Below are positions 24,130-31,940 of a stretch of DNA of 64,000 nt, piece after piece. The position numbers and the translations under genes are program-made. The notes beneath the pieces are model-generated. The model worked only from the letters and a program-made list of their open reading frames with translations. It made no database searches and had not been told where the DNA came from. Source of the stretch: Micromonospora sp. MP36 (GTDB lineage: Bacteria; Actinomycetota; Actinomycetes; Mycobacteriales; Micromonosporaceae); contig NZ_VSFA01000033.1 in assembly GCF_008119785.1 (NCBI RefSeq), positions 1-64,000 of the forward strand, in the 5' to 3' direction. Position 1 is the stretch's first letter. Each line of letters begins with the position of its first letter.

Positions 24130-25086
24130 TCAACAGGGCGTACGGCTCGTCCAGGTCAACTCGTCGAGGCCCACCGCCTCGGTCGACGCGGCGGCGGCCT
24201 GCTCGGTCCACGGGGACACCGGGGCGGGCCGCTGCCGGGGCGCGGCCGGCTGCATCATCGGCACGTACACCCGGGCGTCGACCGCCTCCGCCAGCAGCAG
24301 CGCGGCCATCAGGCTGGTCGGGCGCCGGGCCGGATCCTCCGACAGGCACCGGCGGCAGAGGTCGGCGACCTCCGGCGGCAGGCCCTCGATCTCCGGCAGC
24401 GGCTCCGGCGCCTGCCGCCGGCGGCTGCCCAGGTACTCGGTGGTGCTGCTCGCGGCGTATGGCAGCCGGCCGGTCAGGCAGTAGTAGAGGAGCACGCCGA
24501 GGGCGTACATGTCGGCCGCGGGGGTGGCCGGCTGCCGGTCCAACTGCTCGGGCGCCAGGTACGCGGGCGTGCCGATCACGATGCCGTCCGGGGTCTCGTC
24601 CGGGGTGCCGGCCGGAGTGGCGATCCCGAAGTCCAGCACCTTCGCCCCCGCCGGAGTGAGGATCACGTTCGCCGGCTTCACGTCCCGGTGCACGACGCCC
24701 TGCGCGTGCGCGGCGGCCAGCGCGGCGCTCACCTCGGCGCACACCCGGACCCCGATCCGCCAGTCCAACGGGCCGCCGCGCAGGTGCGCCGCGAGCGTCT
24801 CGCCCTCGGCCAGCTCCATCACGATGTACGGCAGCTCGCACCCGCCCGGGGCGTCGGCGGTGCCGAAGTCGTGCACGCTGGCCACGTTCGGGTGGACGAG
24901 GCGGGCCGCGGAGCGCGCCTCGGCCCGGATCCGCTCGACCGACGTGGCCTCGTCGTCCAGCCCTGGAGAGATCAGCTTCACCGCCACGGTCCGGTCCAGC
25001 ACCAGGTCGTGCGCCCGCCAGACCTCCGACATGCCGCCGACGCCGACGCGCTGTTCGAGCTCGTACCGCCCGCCCAGCGTCCGCAT
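24130..25086 (-). CDS. Ser/Thr protein kinase without membrane anchor
   Basis: 318 residues from ATG 25086 (GAGGAGAGG upstream). A complete Hanks-type kinase domain fills residues 1-270: glycine loop GVGGMSEVWRA, VAVKLI (ATP lysine), HRDVKPANVIL (catalytic loop), DFGIA (Mg2+ binding), GTPAYLAPEQL and DMYALGVLLYYCLTGRLPY. The remaining 50 residues are Ala/Pro-rich with no transmembrane helix or sensor domain, so it is a soluble kinase, unlike PknB. It has a SigB-type promoter. Targets unknown. Confidence 0.93.
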   Translation of the reverse strand: MRTLGGRYELEQRVGVGGMSEVWRAHDLVLDRTVAVKLISPGLDDEATSVERIRAEARSAARLVHPNVASVHDFGTADAPGGCELPYIVMELAEGETLAAHLRGGPLDWRIGVRVCAEVSAALAAAHAQGVVHRDVKPANVILTPAGAKVLDFGIATPAGTPDETPDGIVIGTPAYLAPEQLDRQPATPAADMYALGVLLYYCLTGRLPYAASSTTEYLGSRRRQAPEPLPEIEGLPPEVADLCRRCLSEDPARRPTSLMAALLLAEAVDARVYVPMMQPAAPRQRPAPVSPWTEQAAAASTEAVGLDELTWTSRTPC

Positions 25087-25143
25087 CGGCCTCTCCTCGC
25101 CCTCGTCCGGCCCCGGGCACCGCCCCGGGTCCTGCGGGTCGCG

Positions 25144-25169
25144 GTACCCGGGGCCCGAGCAGGGCAAAC
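25144..25169 (-). promoter_or_regulatory. SigB/SigF-type promoter for the Ser/Thr kinase
   Basis: On the minus strand GTTT (25166-25169) and GGGTAC (25144-25149) are 16 bases apart, leaving a leader of about 50 bases with the ribosome-binding site before ATG 25086. Confidence 0.6.
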
Positions 25170-25251
25170 CGCCGGGGTTCGCGCGCCGGGCCGGGCGGCG
25201 CGGGTAGCGTCCCCGGCAGAGGGTCGGGCCGGCGGGAAACGGAGGGGCGCG

Positions 25252-25485
25252 GTGGCTCTGGTGCGCGTGCGGTTCGTCGGCGGGCCCGCCCACGACCTGG
25301 TCCGGGAGCTGCCGGCCGAGCCGGACGGGGAGCCGCCGCGGCGGTGGATTATGCGGCACCCCGGCGAGGCGAGCGCCCCGCCCGGCGACGAGACCGACCA
25401 CCTCTACGAGCGGGACCACCGGGACGGCTGGGGCACCTGGACGATGCGGTACGTGCGTACCGAGCCGTTCGGCGCCACCGAGTGA
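25252..25485 (+). CDS. Small hypothetical protein
   Basis: 77 residues from GTG 25252, with GGAGGGG directly upstream. The protein starts MALVRVRFVGGPAHDLVREL and ends in a Tyr/Asp-rich stretch (DHLYERDHRDGWGTWTMRYV). I do not recognise a family; short proteins of this kind are common next to kinase genes in Micromonospora. It is divergent from the kinase gene and convergent with the small ORF at 25507. The start is well supported; the function is unknown. Confidence 0.65.
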   Translation: MALVRVRFVGGPAHDLVRELPAEPDGEPPRRWIMRHPGEASAPPGDETDHLYERDHRDGWGTWTMRYVRTEPFGATE

Positions 25486-25506
25486 GCGGCCTCGGGCCGG
25501 GTGCCG

Positions 25507-25701
25507 TCACCACCGGGCAGCCGGCTGGGGAAGAGCCGCCGGCCGGGCCCGCGGCCAGGCGGGTACGCCCTGGCCGGCGAGCCATTCCGGGCCGTCCGCG
25601 CCGTGCACCAGCGCCGCCACCGCCAGCATCGCCGCCCGCGCCGCGTCGGCCGCCCGGGCCCGCCACCACCAGCGCACCTCGAAGGTCCCGTTCCCGCCCA
25701 T
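25507..25701 (-). CDS. Small hypothetical protein
   Basis: 64 residues from ATG 25701. The sequence begins MGGNGTFEVRWWWRARAADA, then a helix ARAAMLAVAALVHGADGPEW. No ribosome-binding site is obvious, and the frame continues upstream, so the gene is less certain than its neighbours. The amphipathic, Trp/Arg-rich pattern and normal codon use favour a real product. No family recognised. Confidence 0.45.
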   Translation of the reverse strand: MGGNGTFEVRWWWRARAADAARAAMLAVAALVHGADGPEWLAGQGVPAWPRARPAALPQPAARW

Positions 25702-25867
25702 GGGGGCAGCGTGCCGGCACCGCCTGGAGACGACGTGGGGCACACCTGTCGCCCCGCTGTGCGTCCCGGCCGCCCTCGCGCCCGCGCGGTGACGCCGTGG
25801 CCGGCCCCACAGCTGGTACACAGGATCGGGACAGGCGCGGCACAGCGGGGCGGCCCACGATGGGGGC

Positions 25868-26614
25868 ATGGGGATGGACGGGCAGACCATGCGGGGCCGG
25901 ATCGAGCTGCGCCGACCGGACGGCGAACCGGTGCGCGTACTGGTGGTCGACGATGAGCCGACGCTGACCGACCTGCTCACGATGGCCCTGCGCTACGAGG
26001 GCTGGGAGGTGGCCACCGCCGGCAACGGGACGGCCGCGATCAGCACCGCCCGGCAGGTCAAGCCCGACGTGGTGGTGCTCGACGTCATGCTCCCCGACCT
26101 GGACGGCTTCCAGGTGCTGCGCCGGCTGCGCGAGGAGAGCCCGAGCGTGCCGGTGCTCTTCCTCACCGCCCGCGACGCGGTGGAGGAGCGGATCGCCGGG
26201 CTCACCGTCGGCGGGGACGACTACGTCACCAAGCCGTTCAGCCTGGAGGAGGTGATCGCCCGGCTGCGTGCCCTGCTGCGCCGCTCCGGGTTCGCGGTCG
26301 CCGCCCGCGAGGAGGCCGTGCTCACCGTCGGCGACCTCAGCCTCGACGAGGACAGCCACGAGGTACGCCGCAGCGGCGACCTGATCACCCTCACCGCCAC
26401 CGAGTTCGAGCTGCTGCGCTACCTGATGCGCAACCCGCGCCGGGTGCTGAGCAAGGCGCAGATCCTCGACCGGGTCTGGAACTACGACTTCGGCGGCCAG
26501 GCCAACGTGGTCGAGCTGTACATCTCGTACCTGCGCAAGAAGATCGACGCGGGCCGCGAGCCGATGATCCACACGCTGCGAGGCGCCGGCTATGTCCTCA
26601 AGCCGGCGGAGTGA
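25868..26614 (+). CDS. OmpR-family response regulator
   Basis: 248 residues. Receiver domain (about 22-135): VRVLVVDDEPTLTDLLTMAL, DVVVLDVMLPDLDG with the phosphorylated aspartate, PVLFLTARD and YVTKPFSLEEV. Winged-helix domain (about 148-245): LTATEFELLRYLMRNPRRVL and VELYISYLRKKIDAG. It resembles the TcrA/MprA group of actinobacteria. Its 3' end overlaps the histidine kinase start by 23 bases, so both are one operon. In relatives this pair is followed by glycosyltransferase genes; here those are in ruins downstream. Confidence 0.95.
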   Translation: MGMDGQTMRGRIELRRPDGEPVRVLVVDDEPTLTDLLTMALRYEGWEVATAGNGTAAISTARQVKPDVVVLDVMLPDLDGFQVLRRLREESPSVPVLFLTARDAVEERIAGLTVGGDDYVTKPFSLEEVIARLRALLRRSGFAVAAREEAVLTVGDLSLDEDSHEVRRSGDLITLTATEFELLRYLMRNPRRVLSKAQILDRVWNYDFGGQANVVELYISYLRKKIDAGREPMIHTLRGAGYVLKPAE

Positions 26615-28094
26615 CCTGGCCGGGCGGCTGCGTCGCTGGTTCGCCGGCTGGTCGCTGCGCCGCCGCCTGGTGCTCTCCGTGGTGGCGCTGCTCGCGCTGG
26701 TCAGTGTCGGCATCGGCGGGCTGACCACGGTCGCCCTGCGGCACTTCCTCGTCGGTCAGGTCGACGACCAGCTCACCATGAACGACCGGCGCTCCGGCGA
26801 CCTGCCGCCCTGGTTCCGGCAGTCCGGCGATTCGCGGCGACCCGGCCCTGGCGCCCAGCGGCCGGAGCCGCCGCCCGGCTTTCCATCCGGCTCGATCGCG
26901 ATGCGGATCACCGACGGCGTGCCGATCGCGAACGCCCGAGCCGAGTCGGGGGGCGTGGAGCCCCTTTCCGCCACCGACGTCGCCGCACTCGTCGCGCTGC
27001 CGACAGACGCCCAGCCGCGCACTGTCGAGCTCGGCGACCGAGGTGACTATCGCGCGGCGGCGCACCGGATGGCCAACGGCGACGTGCAGGCCGTCGCCAT
27101 CCCGCTCGCCGAGGTCGAGGAGACGGTCATGTGGATGGCCATCGCCCAGGCCGGCGTGATCGGCGCGGGTCTGATCATCGCCGGGGGCCTCGGCGCGCTG
27201 ATCGTCCGGGCCACGCTGCGCCCGCTGAACCGGGTCGCCGCCACCGCCACCCGGGTCACCGAGCTGCCGCTGGATCGCGGCGAGGTGGCGCTGTCGGTCC
27301 GGGTACCGGCGGCCGACACCGACCCGCGGACCGAGGTGGGGCAGGTGGGCGGCGCGCTCAACCGGATGCTCGGCCACGTCGCCGCCGCGCTCGCCGCCCG
27401 CCAGGCCAGCGAGACCCGGGTACGCCAGTTCGTCGCCGACGCCAGCCACGAGCTGCGCACCCCCCTGGCGGCGATCCGGGGGTACGCGGAGGTGGCCCGA
27501 CGCGGCCGGGACGAGGTGCCGCCGGACGTGGCGCACGCGCTGCGCCGGGTGGAGTCGGAGAGCACACGGATGACCAGCCTCGTCGACGACCTGCTGCTGC
27601 TCGCCAGGCTGGACTCCGGCCGGCCCCTCGCGGCCGAGCCGGTGGACCTCACCGCGCTCGTGGTGAACGCGGTCAGCGACGCGCACGTGGCCGGCCCCGA
27701 CCACCGCTGGCAGCTCGACCTGCCGGACGAGCCGGTGACCGTCACCGGGGACGCCCACCGGCTGCACCAGGTGGTGGCCAACCTGCTCGCCAACGCGCGG
27801 GTGCACACCCCGCCGGGCAGCACCGTGACCGTCCGCCTCACGGCGGTCGCCGACGGTGTCGAACTCAGCGTCACCGACGACGGCCCCGGCATCCCCGCCG
27901 ACCTCCAGCCGGAGGTATTCGAGCGCTTCGCCCGCGGCGACAGCTCCCGCTCCCGGGCGCACGGCAGCACCGGTCTCGGCCTGGCCATCGTGGCCGCCGT
28001 GGTGGAGGCCCACCATGGCCGGGTCGACGTGAGCAGCCGTCCCGGCCGTACCGCCTTCACGGTGCGGCTGCCGGATTCCACAGCCGACGCATAG
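26592..28094 (+). CDS. Sensor histidine kinase
   Basis: 500 residues. Two membrane helices (about 26-48 and 180-205) enclose an extracytoplasmic sensor region. A HAMP segment follows (RATLRPLNRVAATATRV), then the H-box FVADASHELRTPLAAIRGYA, the N-box HQVVANLLANARVHT, the D-box DDGPGIPADLQPEVFERF and the G-box GSTGLGLAIVAAVVEAH. It phosphorylates the response regulator encoded by the overlapping upstream gene. The external signal is unknown. The next gene downstream was probably an ArnT-type glycosyltransferase, now a remnant. Confidence 0.95.
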   Translation: MSSSRRSDLAGRLRRWFAGWSLRRRLVLSVVALLALVSVGIGGLTTVALRHFLVGQVDDQLTMNDRRSGDLPPWFRQSGDSRRPGPGAQRPEPPPGFPSGSIAMRITDGVPIANARAESGGVEPLSATDVAALVALPTDAQPRTVELGDRGDYRAAAHRMANGDVQAVAIPLAEVEETVMWMAIAQAGVIGAGLIIAGGLGALIVRATLRPLNRVAATATRVTELPLDRGEVALSVRVPAADTDPRTEVGQVGGALNRMLGHVAAALAARQASETRVRQFVADASHELRTPLAAIRGYAEVARRGRDEVPPDVAHALRRVESESTRMTSLVDDLLLLARLDSGRPLAAEPVDLTALVVNAVSDAHVAGPDHRWQLDLPDEPVTVTGDAHRLHQVVANLLANARVHTPPGSTVTVRLTAVADGVELSVTDDGPGIPADLQPEVFERFARGDSSRSRAHGSTGLGLAIVAAVVEAHHGRVDVSSRPGRTAFTVRLPDSTADA

Positions 28095-28139
28095 GTCGTT
28101 CATGGGGCCGGACCAGCGGCCCGCCGGAGGCTGGCCGGC

Positions 28140-28295
28140 ATGGACAGAACAGAGAGCCTGCTGACCGCGCCCGCGGCCGGGTCGTCGACGAGACCTGGCC
28201 CCGCGCCCGCCCCGCGGACCCCGGCGCCGTCCCGCGGCCCGCGCTGGGCAGACCGGCCTTGGTCGGCCTGCTGCTGGCCACCGCTCTGGTCCATT
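28140..28295 (+). pseudogene. N-terminal remnant of an ArnT/GT39-like glycosyltransferase
   Basis: An ATG at 28140 opens a Pro/Ala-rich N-terminus ending in RGPRWA. A frameshift near 28250 then moves to another frame that reads RPALVGLLLATALVHW, which looks like the first membrane helix of ArnT-type membrane glycosyltransferases that usually follow this type of two-component system. Nothing of the remaining 600-700 codons is left; the sequence runs into the IS. Recognition is from memory of the family, so moderate confidence. Confidence 0.55.
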
Positions 28296-28429
28296 GGTTA
28301 GCGCGCACACCGCGGGCTATTGCCGTCGGGTTGGCGCGTCAACTCGTCACAGGCCCTCGGTAGCGTGGCGACGTGTCCCGTCTGAGTGTCCGTCGTGGTG
28401 TGGTCGAGCAGCAGGTCTCTAGTGTTGCG

Positions 28430-28554
28430 GGAGGAGTTTTCGTCAGCCGTTTGCGGCTGGCCGCCTTGGGGACGAACGCGCATTTCGCGGCGATCGCCGC
28501 AAGCATTCCATTGGCGGCTATGACAGGTACATCGAGCAGCAGAAGCCTACTTGA
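28430..28554 (+). pseudogene. C-terminal remnant of a Y1 (IS200-type) transposase
   Basis: The frame ending with TGA at 28552-28554 reads YDRYIEQQKPT, the usual C-terminal end of IS200/IS605 TnpA proteins (YIEQQ...). Just upstream, another frame reads LGTNAHFAAIAASIPLAA, like the conserved segment before that tail. At least one frameshift therefore separates them, and the catalytic HUH and tyrosine region is missing. The stop abuts the tnpB ATG, the normal tnpA-tnpB arrangement. In 28095-28429 I see nothing else beyond the ArnT remnant. Confidence 0.55.
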
Positions 28555-29772
28555 ATGCTGACCGGCCGTCGCTATCTGCTCGCGTTCAGCGATGAGCAGG
28601 CCGCCTACGCCGAGCAGGTGGGTGCGGTGTGTCGGGCGGTGTGGAACACGGGCCTGGAGCAGCGCCGTGAATACCGCCGCCGTGGCGCGTTCATCGGCTA
28701 CAACGAGCAGGCCCGGCAGCTGGCTGAGGCGAAGAAGGACCCGGCTTGCGGGTGGCTGGCTGACGCGCCGTCGCACACGTTGCAGCAGACCCTGCGGGAC
28801 CTGGACCGGGCGTGCAAGGCGCATGGCACGTGGAAGGTGCGCTGGCGGTCCAAGACGCGCACCGCGCCGTCGTTCCGGTTTCCCGACCCCGTCCAGATTG
28901 CGGTGCGGCGGCTGAACCGTCGGTGGGGTGAGGTGCGGCTGCCGAAGTTCGGGCCGGTCAGGTTCCGGTGGACCCGTCCGCTCGGCGGCGTCATCCGTAA
29001 CGCCACGGTCTCCCGTGACGGCGGACGCTGGTACATCTCGTTCTGCGTCGAGGACGGCGTTGCCGAGGCGGCCCCGAACGGCAAACCATCGGTCGGCGTG
29101 GACCGAGGTGTGGCCGTGGCTGTGGCCACCTCTGATGGGGGTCTGGACGATCGGGAGTTCGTCACCCCCGGCGAGGCGGCTCGGCTCAAGCGGTTGCAGC
29201 AGCGCCTGTCGCGGTCGCTGCGGGTCCATGGCCGTAACCGTGGGTCGAAACGTCGGGATGCTACCCGCGCGCAACTCGGCCGGCTGTACGCGCGGATACG
29301 GGCCCGGCGGGCTGACTTTGCTGCGCAGACCGCCGTGCGGCTGGTCCGCGAGCACGGCCTGGTCGTTGTCGAGGGCCTGCGGATCAAGAACATGACCGCG
29401 AGCGCGAAGGGCACCGTTGAGCAGCCCGGCCGTAACGTCCGCCAGAAAGCGGGCCTGAATCGGGCCATCCTGTCCAAGGGTTGGGGCGGGTTCCTGCTCA
29501 AGCTGGAACATGCCGCCCGTTACCACGGAGCAAAGATCGAGAAGGTCAAGCCCGCGTACACGTCGCAGACCTGCAACGCCTGCAAGCATGTCGCCCCGGA
29601 GTCCCGCGAGAGCCAAGCGGTCTTCCGGTGCGTCGCCTGCGGGCATCAGGACCATGCCGACGTGAACGCGGCCAAGAAAATACTCGCCGCCGGGCTGGCG
29701 GTAACAGGGCGTGGAGACCTCGGGGTTGCCCGGTCTGCGAAGCGCCAACCATCCCGAAGGCCTGCGGCATGA
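28555..29772 (+). CDS. tnpB: TnpB RNA-guided nuclease (IS605 OrfB family)
   Basis: 405 residues, apparently intact. The RuvC catalytic residues are in place: D183 (SVGVDRGVAVAV), E273 (VVVEGLRIKN) and D369 (DHADVNAAKK). The zinc finger TCNACKHV...RCVACGH lies between the last two. TnpB proteins cut DNA guided by an omega-RNA made from the 3' end of the element and so help the transposon persist. The N-terminus MLTGRRYLLAFSDEQAAYAE is typical for the actinobacterial subgroup. The ORF uses the same GC-rich codons as its neighbours, so it is not a recent arrival from a low-GC host. Confidence 0.93.
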   Translation: MLTGRRYLLAFSDEQAAYAEQVGAVCRAVWNTGLEQRREYRRRGAFIGYNEQARQLAEAKKDPACGWLADAPSHTLQQTLRDLDRACKAHGTWKVRWRSKTRTAPSFRFPDPVQIAVRRLNRRWGEVRLPKFGPVRFRWTRPLGGVIRNATVSRDGGRWYISFCVEDGVAEAAPNGKPSVGVDRGVAVAVATSDGGLDDREFVTPGEAARLKRLQQRLSRSLRVHGRNRGSKRRDATRAQLGRLYARIRARRADFAAQTAVRLVREHGLVVVEGLRIKNMTASAKGTVEQPGRNVRQKAGLNRAILSKGWGGFLLKLEHAARYHGAKIEKVKPAYTSQTCNACKHVAPESRESQAVFRCVACGHQDHADVNAAKKILAAGLAVTGRGDLGVARSAKRQPSRRPAA

Positions 29773-29845
29773 AGACTCCACAGCCTCGGGAAACTCCCAC
29801 CATCACTGGCGGGGAGGAAGTCAAGTTTCGGTTCAACAATCCCCT
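29640..29845 (+). ncRNA. Putative omega-RNA region of tnpB
   Basis: In this family the guide RNA is made from the end of tnpB and the sequence up to the right end of the element. Here the region after the stop contains a CCCGA(A)GGC...GCCTCGGG hairpin (about 29753-29799) and ends in a GGGGAGGAAGTCAAG-type stretch before a presumed end at TTTCGGTTCAAC. The limits are inferred from family knowledge; no covariance model was run. Confidence 0.4.
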
Positions 29846-29936
29846 GCTGCTCCACACGGGTGCAGCCGGGCGTGTGAACGGAAGGGACACGAGCAGAGCC
29901 ACGGTCTGGCCTCCGCGAACGGCAGCGTACGGTTAT

Positions 29937-29949
29937 GGACAAGTCCGGC
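29937..29949. repeat. GGACAAGTCCGGC element, copy 1
   Basis: This 13-mer, together with GCGTACGGT placed 3 bases before it, recurs with identical spacing at 31854-31878 in front of the small-membrane-protein operon (22 of 25 positions identical). It is likely a conserved regulatory or RNA element; its core GGACAAGTCC can form a small stem. Confidence 0.5.
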
Positions 29950-29959
29950 CTCAAGGGCG

Positions 29960-30344
29960 GGTATCTCCCGCGGCTACACCCTTCTGCTGCGGGGCACCCT
30001 CGCGGTGCAGTTCTCCGACGCCCAGTGCGGGTTCAAGGCGATCTGCGCCGACGTGGCGGCCGAGCTGCTGCCCCTCGTCCAGGGCACCGGCTGGTTTTTC
30101 GACACCGAGCTGCTGGTCCTGGCCCAGCGGGCCGGGCTGCGCCGGAACGCCGGCCGGCACCACCTCCAAGGGCTGCTCGCCTTCGCCCTCGGCCTGACCT
30201 GACCAGCGGCTCCCTGACTCTCCTGCATGCCGCCTCGAGCACCCCACCCGGGCGCTGGAACTGACCGTGCTGGTCGCCGCGAACCTCGCCGCCACCGTCT
30301 TCCACTTCACCCTCCTCCACCTCGCCATGCAACACCACCGCTGA
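29960..30344 (+). pseudogene. Remnant of a GT2/GtrA glycosyltransferase
   Basis: One frame reads ISRGYTLLLRGTLAVQFSDA followed by QCGFKAICADVAAELL and GWFFDTELLVLAQRAGLR, typical of dolichol-phosphate-mannose-type GT2 enzymes. A deletion then joins it to GtrA-like membrane segments: LLAFALGL, a shift to LTSGSLTLLHA, and another shift to HPTRALELTVLVAANLAATV, ending at the TGA 30342-30344. The N-terminal half with the GT2 catalytic DxD is gone, and at least two frameshifts are present. In relatives a bifunctional GT2/GtrA gene follows the two-component system and ArnT gene. Confidence 0.7.
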
Positions 30345-30365
30345 CCCGCCTGTACGGCCGCTGTG

Positions 30366-30412
30366 GATCTTGGACAGTCTCCGTTCCCCGCGTACGGGAA
30401 CTGTCCAAGATC
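30366..30412. repeat. Dispersed palindromic element, copy 2
   Basis: GATCTTGGACAGT (30366-30378) is the exact reverse complement of 30400-30412; an inner TTCCC/GGGAA pairing extends the stem apart from a 5-base bulge. The right arm is identical over 14 bases to that of the element at 290-335. It lies 31 bases before the AraC-type gene and might also serve as a terminator for the degraded genes upstream. Confidence 0.7.
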
Positions 30413-30442
30413 TCGGTGGAGACGTCGTGGCAGGGTGGGCGG

Positions 30443-31294
30443 ATGTACCGGGAACGGGCGGCCAGCGGGATCGCGGGGGCGGTGCTGTGGGAGAGCGTGT
30501 CCCGCGGCGACGCGCCCACGCGGGTGCTGCCGGACGGGTGCCTGGACCTGCTCTGGTCCAGCCGGGCCGGGTTGCTGGTCGCCGGGCCGGACCGCACCGC
30601 CCACCTGTCGGCCGGCGCACCGGGGGAATGCTGGGTCGGGCTGCGCCTCCCGCCGGGCGTCGGACCGGCGGTCTTCGGGGTGCCCGCCCACGAGCTTCGG
30701 GACCGCCGGGTATCCCTCGCCGACCTGTGGGGCCGGCCAGCCGGCGAGCTGGCCGACCGAATCGAGGAGGCCAGCTCGGCTGCGGAAGCCGGCCGGTTCC
30801 GCCCGGCCGGTCAACCTACGCCGTTGGCCGCCCCCGGCCACCTCAGGGCGTCCGTGGGCCGCGGTCGCGTTGGACCGTCCGCCCAGCTCGGCCGCGTCGC
30901 ATCGCCGGCTGGGTTCGACCACGTCGCGCCGGTCGCCGTCGTGCTGGAGGCGGTCGCGGTGGCGCGGCTGCGCGCCGCCGGCGGGCCGGACCCGCTCGGC
31001 GCACGGGTCGCCGCCCGCCTCGCGGCCGGCGCCACGGTGGCGGCCACCGCCGCCGAGGTCGGCCTCGGCGCGCGGGCGCTGCACCGGCGCAGCCAGGCCC
31101 TCTTCGGGTACGGCCCGAAGACCCTCGCCCGCATCATGCGGATGCGCCGGGCCCTCGACCTGGCCCGGGCCGGCACGCCGCTGGCCGAGGTCGCCGCCCG
31201 GGCCGGGTACGCCGACCAGGCCCACCTCACCCGCGAGGTGAAGGACCTGGCCGGGGTGCCGCCGACCCACCTGCTGCCGGGCCACCGCGTCTGA
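30443..31294 (+). CDS. AraC family transcriptional regulator
   Basis: 283 residues from ATG 30443 (GGGTGGG upstream). The N-terminal domain (about 1-115) has YRERAASGIAGAVLWESVSR and RVLPDGCLDLLWS, the ligand-domain pattern of the DUF6597-type AraC regulators. The C-terminal part has two helix-turn-helix motifs: ATVAATAAEVGLGARALHRR and LAEVAARAGYADQAHLTREV, the second being the highly conserved AraC recognition region. It may control the convergent glyoxalase gene or distant targets. Between the domains (about 110-150) the sequence is unusually Gly/Pro/Arg-rich. Confidence 0.9.
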   Translation: MYRERAASGIAGAVLWESVSRGDAPTRVLPDGCLDLLWSSRAGLLVAGPDRTAHLSAGAPGECWVGLRLPPGVGPAVFGVPAHELRDRRVSLADLWGRPAGELADRIEEASSAAEAGRFRPAGQPTPLAAPGHLRASVGRGRVGPSAQLGRVASPAGFDHVAPVAVVLEAVAVARLRAAGGPDPLGARVAARLAAGATVAATAAEVGLGARALHRRSQALFGYGPKTLARIMRMRRALDLARAGTPLAEVAARAGYADQAHLTREVKDLAGVPPTHLLPGHRV

Positions 31295-31370
31295 CCAGCT
31301 CCCCGCGTTGGTGCCCCTCGGGGTCAGGAGGGGGTCTGCCATCCCGCAGGCGTCAACCAGGGGCCCCTGC

Positions 31371-31760
31371 TCACAGCGGGGCGAACAGGTCGACGCCGTT
31401 GCCGTCCGGGTCGTGCAGCACCGCGTACCGCTGGCCCCAGAAGGCGTCCCACGGCGGCAGGTGGCCGTGGTGGCCGGCGGCGGTCAGCTCCGCGTACCAG
31501 CGGTCGACCTCGGCCGGATCGGCGCAGCGGAAGGCCAGGGCCATCCGGGGACTCCCGGTGGCCGGGGTGAAGCCCGGGTCGAAGGTGCGCACCGTGTCGA
31601 CCGCGTCCCAGGCCAGCCGGACCCCGTTGTCGAGGGTGATCTCCACGTGCGGTTCCCGTTCCGCGCCGGGCGGGATCGCCAGCCCCAGCCGGCGGTAGAA
31701 GTCCAGCGTGCGGCCCATGTCGGTGACGACCATGCCGATCAGATCGAAATGCGGTGTCAT
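31371..31760 (-). CDS. VOC/glyoxalase superfamily protein
   Basis: 129 residues from ATG 31760. It has the paired beta-alpha-beta-beta-beta fold pattern: FDLIGMVVTDMGRTLDFYRR at the start and YAVLHDPDGNGVDLFAPL at the end, both typical of the vicinal oxygen chelate superfamily. The metal-binding His/Glu set is incomplete by eye, so it might be a binding or resistance protein (bleomycin-resistance type) rather than an enzyme. Monocistronic, convergent with the AraC gene. Confidence 0.9.
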   Translation of the reverse strand: MTPHFDLIGMVVTDMGRTLDFYRRLGLAIPPGAEREPHVEITLDNGVRLAWDAVDTVRTFDPGFTPATGSPRMALAFRCADPAEVDRWYAELTAAGHHGHLPPWDAFWGQRYAVLHDPDGNGVDLFAPL

Positions 31761-31853
31761 GGCCGCCACGGTAGGGGCCGGCGGGCCGGGATGTCTTGAA
31801 CGGAACGGACGTGGGCGGAGTGGCGGGTGTGCCCGACACGGATCGCCTCGGCG

Positions 31854-31912
31854 GCGTACGGTGAAGGACAAGTCCGGCTAAAAGGCCTAAAGCCCCTTTA
31901 TCGGGCTGGCCT
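31854..31912 (+). promoter_or_regulatory. Conserved element plus hairpin in the operon leader
   Basis: GCGTACGGT-N3-GGACAAGTCCGGC (31854-31878) repeats the element near 29925-29949. Right after it, AGGCC(TAA)AGCCC (31883-31895) pairs with GGGCTGGCCT (31903-31912) to form a 10-bp bulged hairpin. The region is 29 bases before the operon start. It looks like a structured leader or operator; I cannot match it to a known riboswitch. Confidence 0.45.
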
Positions 31913-31940
31913 CCATCAACGGCGAGGGAAGGGGGCAGCC

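Larger units (their letters stand above)
28297..29900 (+). mobile_element. IS200/IS605-family element with degraded tnpA and intact tnpB
   Basis: The element contains a decayed tail of a Y1 transposase (tnpA) followed immediately by a full-length tnpB. The exact ends are not known: the left end lies between the ArnT remnant and the tnpA tail, the right end between the tnpB stop at 29772 and about 29960, where the GT2 remnant begins. A likely 3' end is near 29842 (TTTCGGTTCAAC). With tnpA dead, the copy could move only with help from another element. Confidence 0.75.

Noticed and set aside
28373..28561. A 62-codon ORF upstream of tnpB as an independent gene
   Set aside because: Its sequence is better explained as a frameshifted tail of a Y1 transposase; it has no ribosome-binding site and no coherent product.
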